Position numbers and translations under genes: made by a program
Notes under the pieces: model-generated
Told to the model about the DNA's origin: nothing
What the model saw: only the letters and a program-made list of their open reading frames with translations
Databases searched by the model: none
Part shown: in pieces, positions 26,254 through 35,043 of the stretch
Position numbering within the stretch: position 1 is the first letter of the stretch
Layout: every line of letters begins with the position of its first letter
NCBI GenBank assembly: GCA_902776565.1
Contig: CACYQN010000002.1
Location: forward strand, 1-64,000
DNA length: 64,000 bases
Direction: 5' to 3'
Source: an uncultured Bacteroidia bacterium
Lineage (GTDB): Bacteria > Bacteroidota > Bacteroidia > Bacteroidales > ML635J-15

Positions 26254-26448
26254 ATTTTTATAAATAACGATAGTATGAACTATTTTAAAATTATATTTGC
26301 ATATTAAAAAAATTGTAAATACTTTTGAAAAAAGTTTTTTTGAAGTAAACTTGACTTGTAATAAAGGACATATAAATACTGATAATCAATGCTTTATCAA
26401 AACATATCGCATTAAGTCAGATTTTATAACTATTATAGGAAAATAGGT

Positions 26449-27954
26449 ATGAAGAGATTTTTATCAATAATACTGCTTGCGTTCAGCATATCGGCTGTGG
26501 CTCAGAACAATCTCCCTGACCCACCGAAGTTCCAGTCGGCAAGCGTAATTCCAGAATCAGCACCGGTTACGGTAAAACTGACATGGCTACCAAGCGACTC
26601 CACTGATGTTGCCGGATATATCGTGTACAAGATTATTGACAACATTACCACCACCCTCGACACCGTCAGGGGCAGAGAAACTACCACCTACGAATACAAT
26701 GCCTCATCAGCCAACGCAACCAGCGAAAGATTCCGCCTCGCATCATTCGACAGCGACGGATACAAGAGCACTATTACCGACCCACACTCCACAATCCTGC
26801 TAAAATCATCATTCGACAGATGCGAACGAAAAGTTACACTAACATGGACATCCTACGCAGGATGGGGAACAAATATTGCCAACTATCGAGTTTACAGAAG
26901 ATATGCAGAAACCGACTACCAATTGATAAAAACACTTCCTGCAACAGGAAGCGAATTTGTTGACGACAACCTTGCTAACGGACGCTGGTACTGCTACTAC
27001 GTCGAAGCCGTAAAAAACAATGGCGTAACCGCTACATCAAACTCTATCGATTTCACAGCATCAGGACACGAAGGTCCACTCTCAATCAAGGCAAACTACG
27101 CAAGTGTTGACGAAGACCAGAACATCGCATTGAACTTCCAGATTTCAAATGCAGGACAAGTTACAGAATACCAGATTCTCAGGTCTATCAACAGCGTTGA
27201 CAACTTCACACCTGTTGCAAGTTTCCCATATACAGGACAAACGCAAATCATATACACCGACACCGATGTTGATGCTTCGCAAAATACATACTATTACAAA
27301 CTTGTTTCCATCGACCCTTGCGGACAAATATCGAAAACGTCAAACTTAGCAAGCAACATACTGCTAAATGCATTTTCAACCGAAACTACCGAACATAGCC
27401 TCGAATGGACAGAATACAAGGATTGGCCAAACGGTGTAATATCTTACAAGATTTTCAGCTATTTCGATGGAGCTGCACAGGAAATAGGAAGCAACGGACA
27501 AGGTTCTCTAAATTTCAACAACAACATCGCAGAATACGTAAAGAGATGCCACGACAAGGGTATCTACCTTACAAGTTCGTTCTGCTACTTTGTTGAAGCA
27601 TACGAAAATACAAACGACATACCTCAGCAGCAAATCAGCAGGTCGAATGTAGCATGCGTTTACGAAACCCCTATCGTCTGGTTGCCTACAGCTTTCAACA
27701 TCACGTCGAAAGACGAAGTCAACAGAGTATTCAAGCCCGTTCTTTCTTTCGTAAAGGATTATCCGTACGAATTTATAATTTACGACAGATGGGGACAGCA
27801 GGTATTCAAGACTACGGATGTCAACGCTGGCTGGACCGGCAAGGACGCAAAAAAGTATTACCATACCGACTACTACGTATATACAATAAAGTATGCCGAC
27901 TACAAGGACAAGGAATACAGCAAGTCGGGAACATTCTTCCTAATAATGGAATAA
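26449..27954 (+). CDS. FN3-like surface protein with T9SS type B (CHU_C) C-terminus
   Basis: This 501-residue secreted protein has a signal peptide (1-18, ending SAVAQ), four fibronectin-III-like segments (starts near 25, 118, 212 and 305, each with PxxVxLxW or LxW-type strands), and a gliding-motility-associated C-terminal domain. VWLPTAFNI is followed by YDRWGQQVFKT, WTGKDAKK and the terminal YSKSGTFFLIM. That domain is the type B signal for T9SS export. No catalytic residues are visible, so an adhesin or structural role is likely. It follows another T9SS client. Confidence 0.85.
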   Translation: MKRFLSIILLAFSISAVAQNNLPDPPKFQSASVIPESAPVTVKLTWLPSDSTDVAGYIVYKIIDNITTTLDTVRGRETTTYEYNASSANATSERFRLASFDSDGYKSTITDPHSTILLKSSFDRCERKVTLTWTSYAGWGTNIANYRVYRRYAETDYQLIKTLPATGSEFVDDNLANGRWYCYYVEAVKNNGVTATSNSIDFTASGHEGPLSIKANYASVDEDQNIALNFQISNAGQVTEYQILRSINSVDNFTPVASFPYTGQTQIIYTDTDVDASQNTYYYKLVSIDPCGQISKTSNLASNILLNAFSTETTEHSLEWTEYKDWPNGVISYKIFSYFDGAAQEIGSNGQGSLNFNNNIAEYVKRCHDKGIYLTSSFCYFVEAYENTNDIPQQQISRSNVACVYETPIVWLPTAFNITSKDEVNRVFKPVLSFVKDYPYEFIIYDRWGQQVFKTTDVNAGWTGKDAKKYYHTDYYVYTIKYADYKDKEYSKSGTFFLIME

Positions 27955-27977
27955 GGATATTTTTTCAGAATATACAG

Positions 27978-28003
27978 ATGCGGCGAATGCCGCATTTGTT
28001 TTT
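27978..28003 (+). terminator. Terminator after the CHU_C protein
   Basis: ATGCGGC-GAAT-GCCGCAT is a perfect 7-bp stem with a four-base loop, followed by TTGTTTTTT. Confidence 0.75.
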
Positions 28004-28021
28004 TACACCAATAATTATTAT

Positions 28022-28029
28022 TAAATTTG
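28022..28029 (+). promoter_or_regulatory. -7 promoter element of ychF
   Basis: TAAATTTG lies 23 bp upstream of the ATG at 28053, just after the preceding terminator. Confidence 0.55.
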
Positions 28030-28052
28030 CACAAAATTTTAAAGGAAACAAA

Positions 28053-29150
28053 ATGGGTTTACATTGTGGAATCATAGGCATTGCAAACTGCGGAAAAACC
28101 ACGGTTTTCAATTGTATGTCGAAGACAAAGGCAGAAACTAGCAACTTCGCATTTTCGAGCAACAAATCAAATATAGGCGTAATCTCGGTGCCAGACGCAA
28201 GGCTCAAGGAAATGGAAAAATTCCAACCAACGGAAAAACTTGTACCAGCAACCGTTGACATTGTTGACATCCCTGGTCTTACAAAAGGCTCTAACCACGG
28301 CGAAGGCGTTGGAAACCAATTCCTTGCCGACATTAGGAATGCCGATGCGCTTATTCACGTGCTCCGTTGCTTCGATGATGACAACCTCCCCCACATCGAC
28401 GGTTCAGTTGACCCAGTAAGGGATATGGAAACTATCGACCTCGAACTGCAAATCAAGGACATCGAGTCGATTACCAAGAAGATTGCAAGGATGGAAAAGG
28501 CTGCAAAGGTCGGCGACAAGGAAGCAAAACAAGCCGTTGAAGTTCTGAAAATATATCAGGAACACCTTGAAAATATGCAGAACGCACGTACCGCTCCCGT
28601 AAAGGAAGAAGACAAGAAATATATTTCCGACCTTTTCCTTCTCACATCAAAGCCTGTGATGTACGTCTGCAATATCGACGAAGGCTCAATCAAGGACGGC
28701 AACAAGTACGTAGATGCTGTTAAGAAAGCTCTCGAAGGCAGTGATGTAAAAATACTTACAATAGCTGCCGCACTCGAATCGGAAATCTCAGAACTCGACA
28801 CCGACGAGGAAAAACAGGAATTCCTCGCCGACTATGGTTTGGAAGAACCGAGCGTAAACAGGATTATCCGCGCCGCCTACGATTTGCTCAACCTGCAGTC
28901 GTTCTTTACCGTAGGTCCAAAGGAAATCCGCGCTTGGACTATCCACAAGGGCGAAACTGCACCAGAGGCGGCTGGCGTTATCCACAGCGACTTGCAACGA
29001 GGCTTCATCCGTGCCGAAGTAATGAAATACAACGATTTCGTAACATTAGGTTCGGAAAATGCAGTAAAGAATGCTGGCAAATTCCACGTTGAAGGAAAAA
29101 CTTACGTCGTTGAGGACGGCGACATACTAAACATCAGGTTTAACGTTTAA
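28053..29150 (+). CDS. ychF: YchF/OLA1-type P-loop ATPase
   Basis: This 365-residue OBG-family protein normally hydrolyses ATP rather than GTP and interacts with ribosomes. The P-loop is GIANCGKTT near the N-terminus, where YchF proteins usually have G(L)PNxGKST. Walker B is [21 protein letters not shown], followed by a coiled-coil arm and a C-terminal TGS domain ([12 protein letters not shown]...[10 protein letters not shown]). The start at 28053 gives the standard length. Upstream in-frame codons run back through a terminator and into the previous gene. It lies 10 bp before hisS. Confidence 0.94.
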   Translation: MGLHCGIIGIANCGKTTVFNCMSKTKAETSNFAFSSNKSNIGVISVPDARLKEMEKFQPTEKLVPATVDIVDIPGLTKGSNHGEGVGNQFLADIRNADALIHVLRCFDDDNLPHIDGSVDPVRDMETIDLELQIKDIESITKKIARMEKAAKVGDKEAKQAVEVLKIYQEHLENMQNARTAPVKEEDKKYISDLFLLTSKPVMYVCNIDEGSIKDGNKYVDAVKKALEGSDVKILTIAAALESEISELDTDEEKQEFLADYGLEEPSVNRIIRAAYDLLNLQSFFTVGPKEIRAWTIHKGETAPEAAGVIHSDLQRGFIRAEVMKYNDFVTLGSENAVKNAGKFHVEGKTYVVEDGDILNIRFNV

Positions 29151-29160
29151 TATCAGAAAG

Positions 29161-30522
29161 ATGGCACAACAAGTTTCAACGCCAAAAGGAACACGCGATT
29201 TCGGTCCTGCCGAAATGAACAGAAGAAATTACATCTTCAACACCATAAAGGAAGTTTTTCACAACTACGGATTCTCGCAGATAGAGACTCCTGCAATGGA
29301 AAACCTCTCTACCCTACTCGGCAAGTACGGCGCAGAAGGCGATAAATTGCTTTTCAAGATTCTGAATTCTGGAAATTTTACCGACAAGATTTCAAAGGAA
29401 AGCCTTGATGCTCAAAACTATATCGAAATTACAAACAATATTTCGGAAAAAGGTCTTCGCTACGACCTTACTGTTCCGTTTGCTCGCTTCGTAGTGCAAC
29501 ACCGCAACGACATCGTATTTCCGTTCAAGCGCTACCAGATTCAACCAGTCTGGCGTGCCGACAAGCCACAGAAAGGCAGATACAGAGAATTCTACCAGTG
29601 CGATGTTGACATAATTGGTTCAAAGTCATTGTTCAACGAGTTTGAACTTATACAGATTATAGACGATGTATTTGCAAAACTTGGCATTTCGGTAACTTTG
29701 AAGCTCAACAACCGCAAAATTCTCTCAGGAATAGCAGAAGCCATTGGCGAAGCCGACAAATTTGTTGCAATCACTGTCGCCATCGACAAGATTGACAAGA
29801 TTGGCTTGGAAAAGGTTGAGGACGAACTACGCGCTAACGAACTTTCGGAAGATGCAATCGTAAAGCTCCGCCCTATCCTTACCAACAAGAGCAACACCGA
29901 CGAAACTTTCAAGTTAATTGAAAGCATTATCGGCAACACCGAGACTGGCAAGGCTGGAATCGAGGAAATGAATGTGATTTTCGGGTACATACGCGACCAT
30001 AAGTTAGGAATTAACGTAGAACTTGATTTAAGCCTTGCACGTGGATTAAACTACTATACAGGAGCAATCTTCGAGGTAAAAGCCAACGATGTTGAAATTG
30101 GCAGCATCTGCGGTGGTGGCCGTTATGACAACCTTACTGGCATTTTCGGTCTGAAGGACGTATCGGGAGTTGGTGTTTCGTTTGGTGCCGACCGCATCTA
30201 CGATGTAATGACCCAACTCGAACTTTTCCCGAAGCAAACCGACGAATACAGCACTGCCCTACTCGTAAACTTTGGAGAAAACGAGGAACGCGCCTGCATC
30301 GAAATCGCCAAAAAACTTAGGAAAGAGGAAATAAGTTGCATTGTTTTCCCCGAAAAGTCGAAACTTGACAAACAGTTCAAGTTTGCCAACAGCCACAACA
30401 TTCCTTTTGTTATCATCGTTGGCGAAAGCGAAATAGCCAATGGTACTGCCACAATAAAGAATATGGCGACAGGCGAACAGACCACAATTCCTCAAGACAA
30501 AATTACAGATTTCATAAAATAG
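29161..30522 (+). CDS. hisS: Histidyl-tRNA synthetase
   Basis: This 453-residue class II synthetase charges tRNA(His). It has motif 1 ([14 protein letters not shown]), motif 2 ([25 protein letters not shown]), the HisA motif region ([14 protein letters not shown]), motif 3 ([14 protein letters not shown]) and a C-terminal anticodon-binding domain from about 360. It is probably co-transcribed with ychF. Confidence 0.96.
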   Translation: MAQQVSTPKGTRDFGPAEMNRRNYIFNTIKEVFHNYGFSQIETPAMENLSTLLGKYGAEGDKLLFKILNSGNFTDKISKESLDAQNYIEITNNISEKGLRYDLTVPFARFVVQHRNDIVFPFKRYQIQPVWRADKPQKGRYREFYQCDVDIIGSKSLFNEFELIQIIDDVFAKLGISVTLKLNNRKILSGIAEAIGEADKFVAITVAIDKIDKIGLEKVEDELRANELSEDAIVKLRPILTNKSNTDETFKLIESIIGNTETGKAGIEEMNVIFGYIRDHKLGINVELDLSLARGLNYYTGAIFEVKANDVEIGSICGGGRYDNLTGIFGLKDVSGVGVSFGADRIYDVMTQLELFPKQTDEYSTALLVNFGENEERACIEIAKKLRKEEISCIVFPEKSKLDKQFKFANSHNIPFVIIVGESEIANGTATIKNMATGEQTTIPQDKITDFIK

Positions 30523-30566
30523 TGTCGGAAGCAATTCTGAGGGGTAAAATAAAGCCGGCATTATCA

Positions 30567-30597
30567 ACAAACGCTTTCCAAAATGGAAAGCGTTTGT
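30567..30597 (+). terminator. Strong hairpin after hisS
   Basis: A 13-bp perfect stem (30567-30579 with 30585-30597) around a five-base loop. It lacks a clear T-run, so it may be a terminator or an mRNA-stabilising hairpin. The rest of the 270-bp gap to 30792 is AT-rich with a weaker hairpin at 30614-30636. Confidence 0.55.
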
Positions 30598-30792
30598 AAT
30601 ATAAAAACGAAAAGGAAGTCCCTTCTGAAACTTCCCTTGTTAATTGCATTATCAACTTTACTTTATTTTAACCTCAACGACACAAAAGTACTAGCATTAC
30701 ATAAAGTACGAAATAGGTAATTTTACGCAATTTTATAAGTTGATAAAATTTAGTCAAAATATCAATACAATACTAATAATCAAGAATTTAAC

Positions 30793-31266
30793 TTAATTAC
30801 CCTTTATCAGATTCTTCACATAATCTTCGAAGAACGGTCTTATCTCGACGATAGCTTTCTCAAGACGGGTCATTTCCTCGGCAAAAAACTTGTGGACAGT
30901 CTCCCAGCATTCCTGACGATATATGTCCACATTGTCAATCTGCTTGTACAACGCACAGACAGGCTTACCATTCTCAAGGACTAGCATTTCATCCCAAATC
31001 CAGCCTTCACCAAGATAGTTGTTTAGCACCAGCTCACATTCGTGCAATTTACAGAACACATCAAAACGAATATCCTCGTTCTTGCACTCAACAGCCAGCA
31101 TAACCCTTGCATACGAGCGATTTATGTCGAACTTCAACACCAAATCCTTAATGCCGGTATTGTAGGTCATCCATTTGCCATTTTTCCCGAGGTATGGACG
31201 CGAAAATTCGTCGAATTTTACCCAGAACTGCCGTCTTATCTGCGATGCCTCTGCCTTCGAATACAT
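30793..31266 (-). CDS. DUF4268 domain protein
   Basis: This 157-residue protein matches the DUF4268 pattern: RRQFWVKFDEFSRPYLG near the start, WMTYNTGIKDLVLKFDI, and a C-terminal helix EEMTRLEKAIVEIRPFFEDYVK. The domain occurs alone in Bacteroidota and fused to nuclease modules elsewhere, which suggests a link to nucleic-acid metabolism. The activity is unknown. It lies three bases downstream of rarA. Confidence 0.82.
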   Translation of the reverse strand: MYSKAEASQIRRQFWVKFDEFSRPYLGKNGKWMTYNTGIKDLVLKFDINRSYARVMLAVECKNEDIRFDVFCKLHECELVLNNYLGEGWIWDEMLVLENGKPVCALYKQIDNVDIYRQECWETVHKFFAEEMTRLEKAIVEIRPFFEDYVKNLIKGN

Positions 31267-31269
31267 AGC

Positions 31270-32535
31270 TTATTTTTTCTTTATGAAATCCATCCACTTG
31301 CGAATCTGCTCCTCCTTGGCATTGGGCGCAGGCTCATAAAACTTTGCATCTACAAGTTTGTCGGGCAGATATTGTTGTTCAACATAATGATTCTCAAAGT
31401 TATGCGCATACTTATAGTCGGCACCATAATTCAATTTCTTCATCAATGCCGTTGGTGCGTTGCGTAAGTGCAATGGCACAGGCAAGTCGCCAGTTTCCTT
31501 CACCTTTGCAATGGCGGCATCAACAGCCAAGTATGCCGAGTTGCTCTTGGGACTTGTCGCCAGATAAACAGTTGCCTCCGCCAGCGGAATCCGTGCCTCA
31601 GGCATACCAATCTTGTCAATAGCGTCGAAACAAGCATTTGCAATCAGCATGGCATTCGGATTTGCAAGGCCAATATCCTCCGATGCCAAAATTATGAGCC
31701 TCCGGGCAATAAACTTAATGTCCTCACCACCTTCCAGCATTCTCGCAAGCCAGTAAATTGCAGCATCAGGGTCGGAACCGCGAACCGACTTGATAAATGC
31801 GGAAATTATGTCGTAATGCTGTTCGCCAGACTTGTCGTAGAAGGCCATATTTTCCTGCAAACGACTCAAAACCAAATCGTTTGTAATGACAATTTCCTTA
31901 TCATCGCCACTGCATACAAGTTCAAGGATGTTGTACAGTTTTCGACCATCCCCTCCCGAAAAACGATACAAGGCCTCACGTTCCTCAACCTTAATGTTCA
32001 ACTTCGAAAGTTCCACATCGGTTGTTATTGCCTTATCTATCAATTTGTCAAGGTCGTGTTCGTCAAGATGCTTCAGCACATAAACCTGACAGCGCGACAA
32101 CAATGGAGAAATTACCTCGAAAGATGGGTTTTCGGTTGTCGCACCTATAAGAGTTATCGTTCCATCTTCAACCGCACCAAGAAGCGAATCCTGCTGCGAC
32201 TTGTTGAAACGATGTATTTCGTCAATGAAAAGTATCGGATTTCCCTTTGAGAAAAGATTTACCTTCTTGGCCTGCTCAATTACTTCGCGCACTTCCTTTA
32301 CGCCGCTACTTACAGCACTTAGAGTTATAAAGTTGCGTTCTGTTATTTGGGAAATTACAGTTACAAGTGTTGTCTTGCCTACACCCGGAGGTCCCCACAA
32401 AATCATCGAAGGGATTCGTCCCGCCTCAATGGATTTCCGTAAAGGAGCATTCTTGCCAACAAGGTGCTGCTGACCTGCATAGTCATCAAAACTATGAGGT
32501 CGCATCCTTTCCGCCAATGGTTTAGAAGTCAGCAT
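31270..32535 (-). CDS. rarA: Replication-associated recombination protein RarA (MgsA)
   Basis: This 421-residue AAA+ ATPase acts at stalled replication forks and single-strand/double-strand junctions. Residues 1-20 carry the characteristic LAERMRPHSFDDYAGQQHL. Walker A is GPPGVGKTTL, Walker B is ILFIDEIHRFNK, and sensor 1 is LIGATTENPSFEV. The C-terminal MgsA domain (YPLRNAPTxLMK-type segment HLRNAPTALMKKLNYG) follows. Length is normal. Confidence 0.94.
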   Translation of the reverse strand: MLTSKPLAERMRPHSFDDYAGQQHLVGKNAPLRKSIEAGRIPSMILWGPPGVGKTTLVTVISQITERNFITLSAVSSGVKEVREVIEQAKKVNLFSKGNPILFIDEIHRFNKSQQDSLLGAVEDGTITLIGATTENPSFEVISPLLSRCQVYVLKHLDEHDLDKLIDKAITTDVELSKLNIKVEEREALYRFSGGDGRKLYNILELVCSGDDKEIVITNDLVLSRLQENMAFYDKSGEQHYDIISAFIKSVRGSDPDAAIYWLARMLEGGEDIKFIARRLIILASEDIGLANPNAMLIANACFDAIDKIGMPEARIPLAEATVYLATSPKSNSAYLAVDAAIAKVKETGDLPVPLHLRNAPTALMKKLNYGADYKYAHNFENHYVEQQYLPDKLVDAKFYEPAPNAKEEQIRKWMDFIKKK

Positions 32536-32546
32536 TATACAATAGA

Positions 32547-33686
32547 TTAAACCTTTCCTTCGTGGATATGGCGCATTATATCCTTATCAATATCAGTGAA
32601 CTCGATATGCCTTCTTGCCATAACTCGCTCCATAACCTCAAATGCCGTATCCAGTTTATATTCAGTGAATCCCGATGCTCCTCCCCACGAGAAAGACGGG
32701 ACATACTTGCTTGGAAATCCCGCACCGAAAATATTTGCAGAAACACCCACAACAGTACCAGTATTGAACATTGTGTTTATGCCACATTTCGAATGGTCAC
32801 CGAAAACAAGCCCACAAAACTGCAAGCCTGTATTCTCAAATTTCTGCGTATCGTAATTCCACAACTTTACCTCGGCATAATTGTTCTTTAGGTTAGAATT
32901 GTTGGAATCTGCACCAAAATTGCACCATTCTCCAACAACAGAATTGCCAAGAAAACCATCGTGAGCCTTGTTGGAATAGCCAAAGAAAACAACGTTGCTA
33001 AGCTCACCACCAACCTTGCACCACGGCCCGACAGTTGTATCACCGTACATCTTCGCACCCATCTTCAGTACTCCGTGTTCACACAATGCAAACGGACCTC
33101 TGATGTTCGCCCCTTCCATTACCTCGGCATTTGCACCTATATATATAGGCCCATCATTGGTATTCAGCGTAGCGCATTCAATAGAACAGCCATCCTCCAC
33201 AAACACCGGGCATTTCCCGAACGAAACATTTGTTGCACTCAGCGGTCTCGACTTGCGACCTGCAGTCAGCAACTCAAAATCCTTGTTTATTTCCATTCCG
33301 TTGAACGAGAAAATATCGGTCAATGATTTGAGCATAAACACTTTGCCCGAATATTCTACCTCGGATGCAGATGGTTCTGTCGGCTCTACACTTGCCAAGA
33401 CAACACCATCCTTTGTTAGCATTCCTGTCTCCAACGACCTGATAGCCTTTGCAATATTGCAATCGGGAAGCAGAACAGAAGGTATTACAACACAATCAGA
33501 ATCGTCAACGACCTCGTATTTAGCCTGCAAATAAGGCTCAGTACGAACATATACCTTTTCGCCGAGGTACTTTTCCCATTTCTCACGCAAAGTGAGTATT
33601 CCAATTCTAAAGTCGGCTATCGACCGCGTAAGCGACAACGGACGAAACTGTCCGTGATAACCGCTATCTGATAAGATATACTTCAT
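32547..33686 (-). CDS. GlmU-family putative sugar nucleotidyltransferase
   Basis: This 379-residue protein belongs to a Bacteroidota group annotated as GlmU family. The N-terminus (FRPLSLTRSIADFRIGILTLREKWEKYL) is diagnostic. The N-terminal domain lacks a clear GlmU-type pyrophosphorylase loop. The C-terminal half is a left-handed beta-helix (hexapeptide repeats such as YIGANAEVMEGANI and KMYGDTTVGPWCKVGGEL). A role in sugar-nucleotide or cell-envelope metabolism fits its place next to murF, two bases away. Confidence 0.85.
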   Translation of the reverse strand: MKYILSDSGYHGQFRPLSLTRSIADFRIGILTLREKWEKYLGEKVYVRTEPYLQAKYEVVDDSDCVVIPSVLLPDCNIAKAIRSLETGMLTKDGVVLASVEPTEPSASEVEYSGKVFMLKSLTDIFSFNGMEINKDFELLTAGRKSRPLSATNVSFGKCPVFVEDGCSIECATLNTNDGPIYIGANAEVMEGANIRGPFALCEHGVLKMGAKMYGDTTVGPWCKVGGELSNVVFFGYSNKAHDGFLGNSVVGEWCNFGADSNNSNLKNNYAEVKLWNYDTQKFENTGLQFCGLVFGDHSKCGINTMFNTGTVVGVSANIFGAGFPSKYVPSFSWGGASGFTEYKLDTAFEVMERVMARRHIEFTDIDKDIMRHIHEGKV

Positions 33687-33687
33687 C

Positions 33688-34983
33688 CTACAAATAATCT
33701 ACAACCTTTTCGAGACGCATCCCACGCGAACCCTTTACAAGGAACATCTTGCTTTTTTCAGGATTTGTTACAAAATACTTGTTCAAGTCATCTACCGAAT
33801 CGAAGAACATATACGGATATTCATTAGCGAACATACCGAAGTTCTTTCCCACAAAATAGGCATTTGTGTAGCCGCTTTCGCGTATATATTCAAGTACAGC
33901 CTTGTGCTCCGCTTCGCTTTCCTTACCCAACTCGAGCATATCGCCAAGTATCAACGACTTGTAATCATCGCTAATTGAATTGTAACTGCTGATAGCAGCA
34001 CGCATACTTGTTGGATTAGCGTTGTAGAGGTCAAGTATCAAGGTGTTGCGCGAAGTCTTGGTCATCTGCGAACGGTTGTTCTTCGGGAAATAGTCGGAAA
34101 TAGCACCGTCTATTGCCGTCGGGTGAATGTCGAAATGCGCACCTACAGTTATAGCGGCAAGAATGTTCTCAAAATTGTATGCTCCAATAAGGTTCGACTT
34201 TGAAAATCCTGAAACAGAATCAGTTTCCCAAGTCACAGTAGTCTGGTAGGCATATTCGGAATATACGCCGCGGCAGAAACAATCCTTGCCTTTACCATAT
34301 CTTACAACTTTAAGCCTATTATGACCCGACAGCATTTTCTTCAACAAATCATTGTCATCGTTAATGAAAACTGTTCCATCGTGAGCATCAAGGTAATCGT
34401 AAAGTTCGCCCTTTGTCTTCATCACGCCCTCAATCGAGCCGAATCCTTCAAGATGCGCCTTACCGACATTGGTGATTATTCCGTAGTTAGGCTCTGCTAT
34501 CTTGCACAAGGTTGCAATTTCGCCAGGATGGTTAGCCCCCATTTCAACAACACCCATATCTACGGTGCGGTTCATCGAGAGCAATGTCAGCGGAACACCG
34601 ATATGGTTGTTCTTGTTTCCGCTTGTGTATGATATTCTGAATTTCTTAGCAAGCACTGCCGAAACCAATTCCTTAGTAGTTGTCTTCCCGTTTGTTCCTG
34701 TAATTGCAAGTATCGGAATATTAAGTTTACGCCTATGGTAATTGGCAAGTTGCTGCAAAGTTTCCAATGTATCCTTTACAACAAAGACATTTTCTCTTCC
34801 ACGATATTTTGTGTCGGAAACTACAGCAGCGGCACAACCTGCCTCAAACGCTGCATCAACAAACTGATTTCCATCAAAGTTATCTCCCTTTAATGCAAAA
34901 AATACAGAATTAGGAGTTATAACCCTACTATCCGTCGAAACCAGACGGCTTCTTTCAAATACCTTATAAATTTCCTCAATCAT
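33688..34983 (-). CDS. murF: UDP-MurNAc-tripeptide-D-Ala-D-Ala ligase MurF
   Basis: This 431-residue ATP-dependent cytoplasmic ligase adds the D-Ala-D-Ala dipeptide to the peptidoglycan precursor. The N-terminal MurF substrate domain contains VFFALKGDNFDGNQFV. The P-loop is ILAITGTNGKTTTKELV, followed by GVPLTLL and MGVVEMGANHPGEI. The C-terminal domain starts near TLILDLYNANPTSM. It lies downstream of gldJ, a gldJ-murF neighbourhood also recalled from other Bacteroidota, with a terminator hairpin between. Confidence 0.95.
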   Translation of the reverse strand: MIEEIYKVFERSRLVSTDSRVITPNSVFFALKGDNFDGNQFVDAAFEAGCAAAVVSDTKYRGRENVFVVKDTLETLQQLANYHRRKLNIPILAITGTNGKTTTKELVSAVLAKKFRISYTSGNKNNHIGVPLTLLSMNRTVDMGVVEMGANHPGEIATLCKIAEPNYGIITNVGKAHLEGFGSIEGVMKTKGELYDYLDAHDGTVFINDDNDLLKKMLSGHNRLKVVRYGKGKDCFCRGVYSEYAYQTTVTWETDSVSGFSKSNLIGAYNFENILAAITVGAHFDIHPTAIDGAISDYFPKNNRSQMTKTSRNTLILDLYNANPTSMRAAISSYNSISDDYKSLILGDMLELGKESEAEHKAVLEYIRESGYTNAYFVGKNFGMFANEYPYMFFDSVDDLNKYFVTNPEKSKMFLVKGSRGMRLEKVVDYL

Positions 34984-35000
34984 AAGTTTGTAAAATTAAA

Positions 35001-35022
35001 TAGCCTCCCCACGGGGAGGCTA
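35001..35022 (-). terminator. Terminator of gldJ
   Basis: TAGCCTCCCC (35001-35010) pairs perfectly with GGGGAGGCTA (35013-35022) around a two-base spacer. A T-rich run follows on the minus strand. It lies between the gldJ stop and the murF start, so murF expression may depend on read-through or a promoter inside this gap. Confidence 0.8.
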
Positions 35023-35043
35023 TACATATCTTATCAAATTTTA

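Noticed and set aside
27654..28052. N-terminal extension of ychF
   Set aside because: It overlaps the previous gene in another frame and crosses a terminator; the start at 28053 gives standard YchF length.
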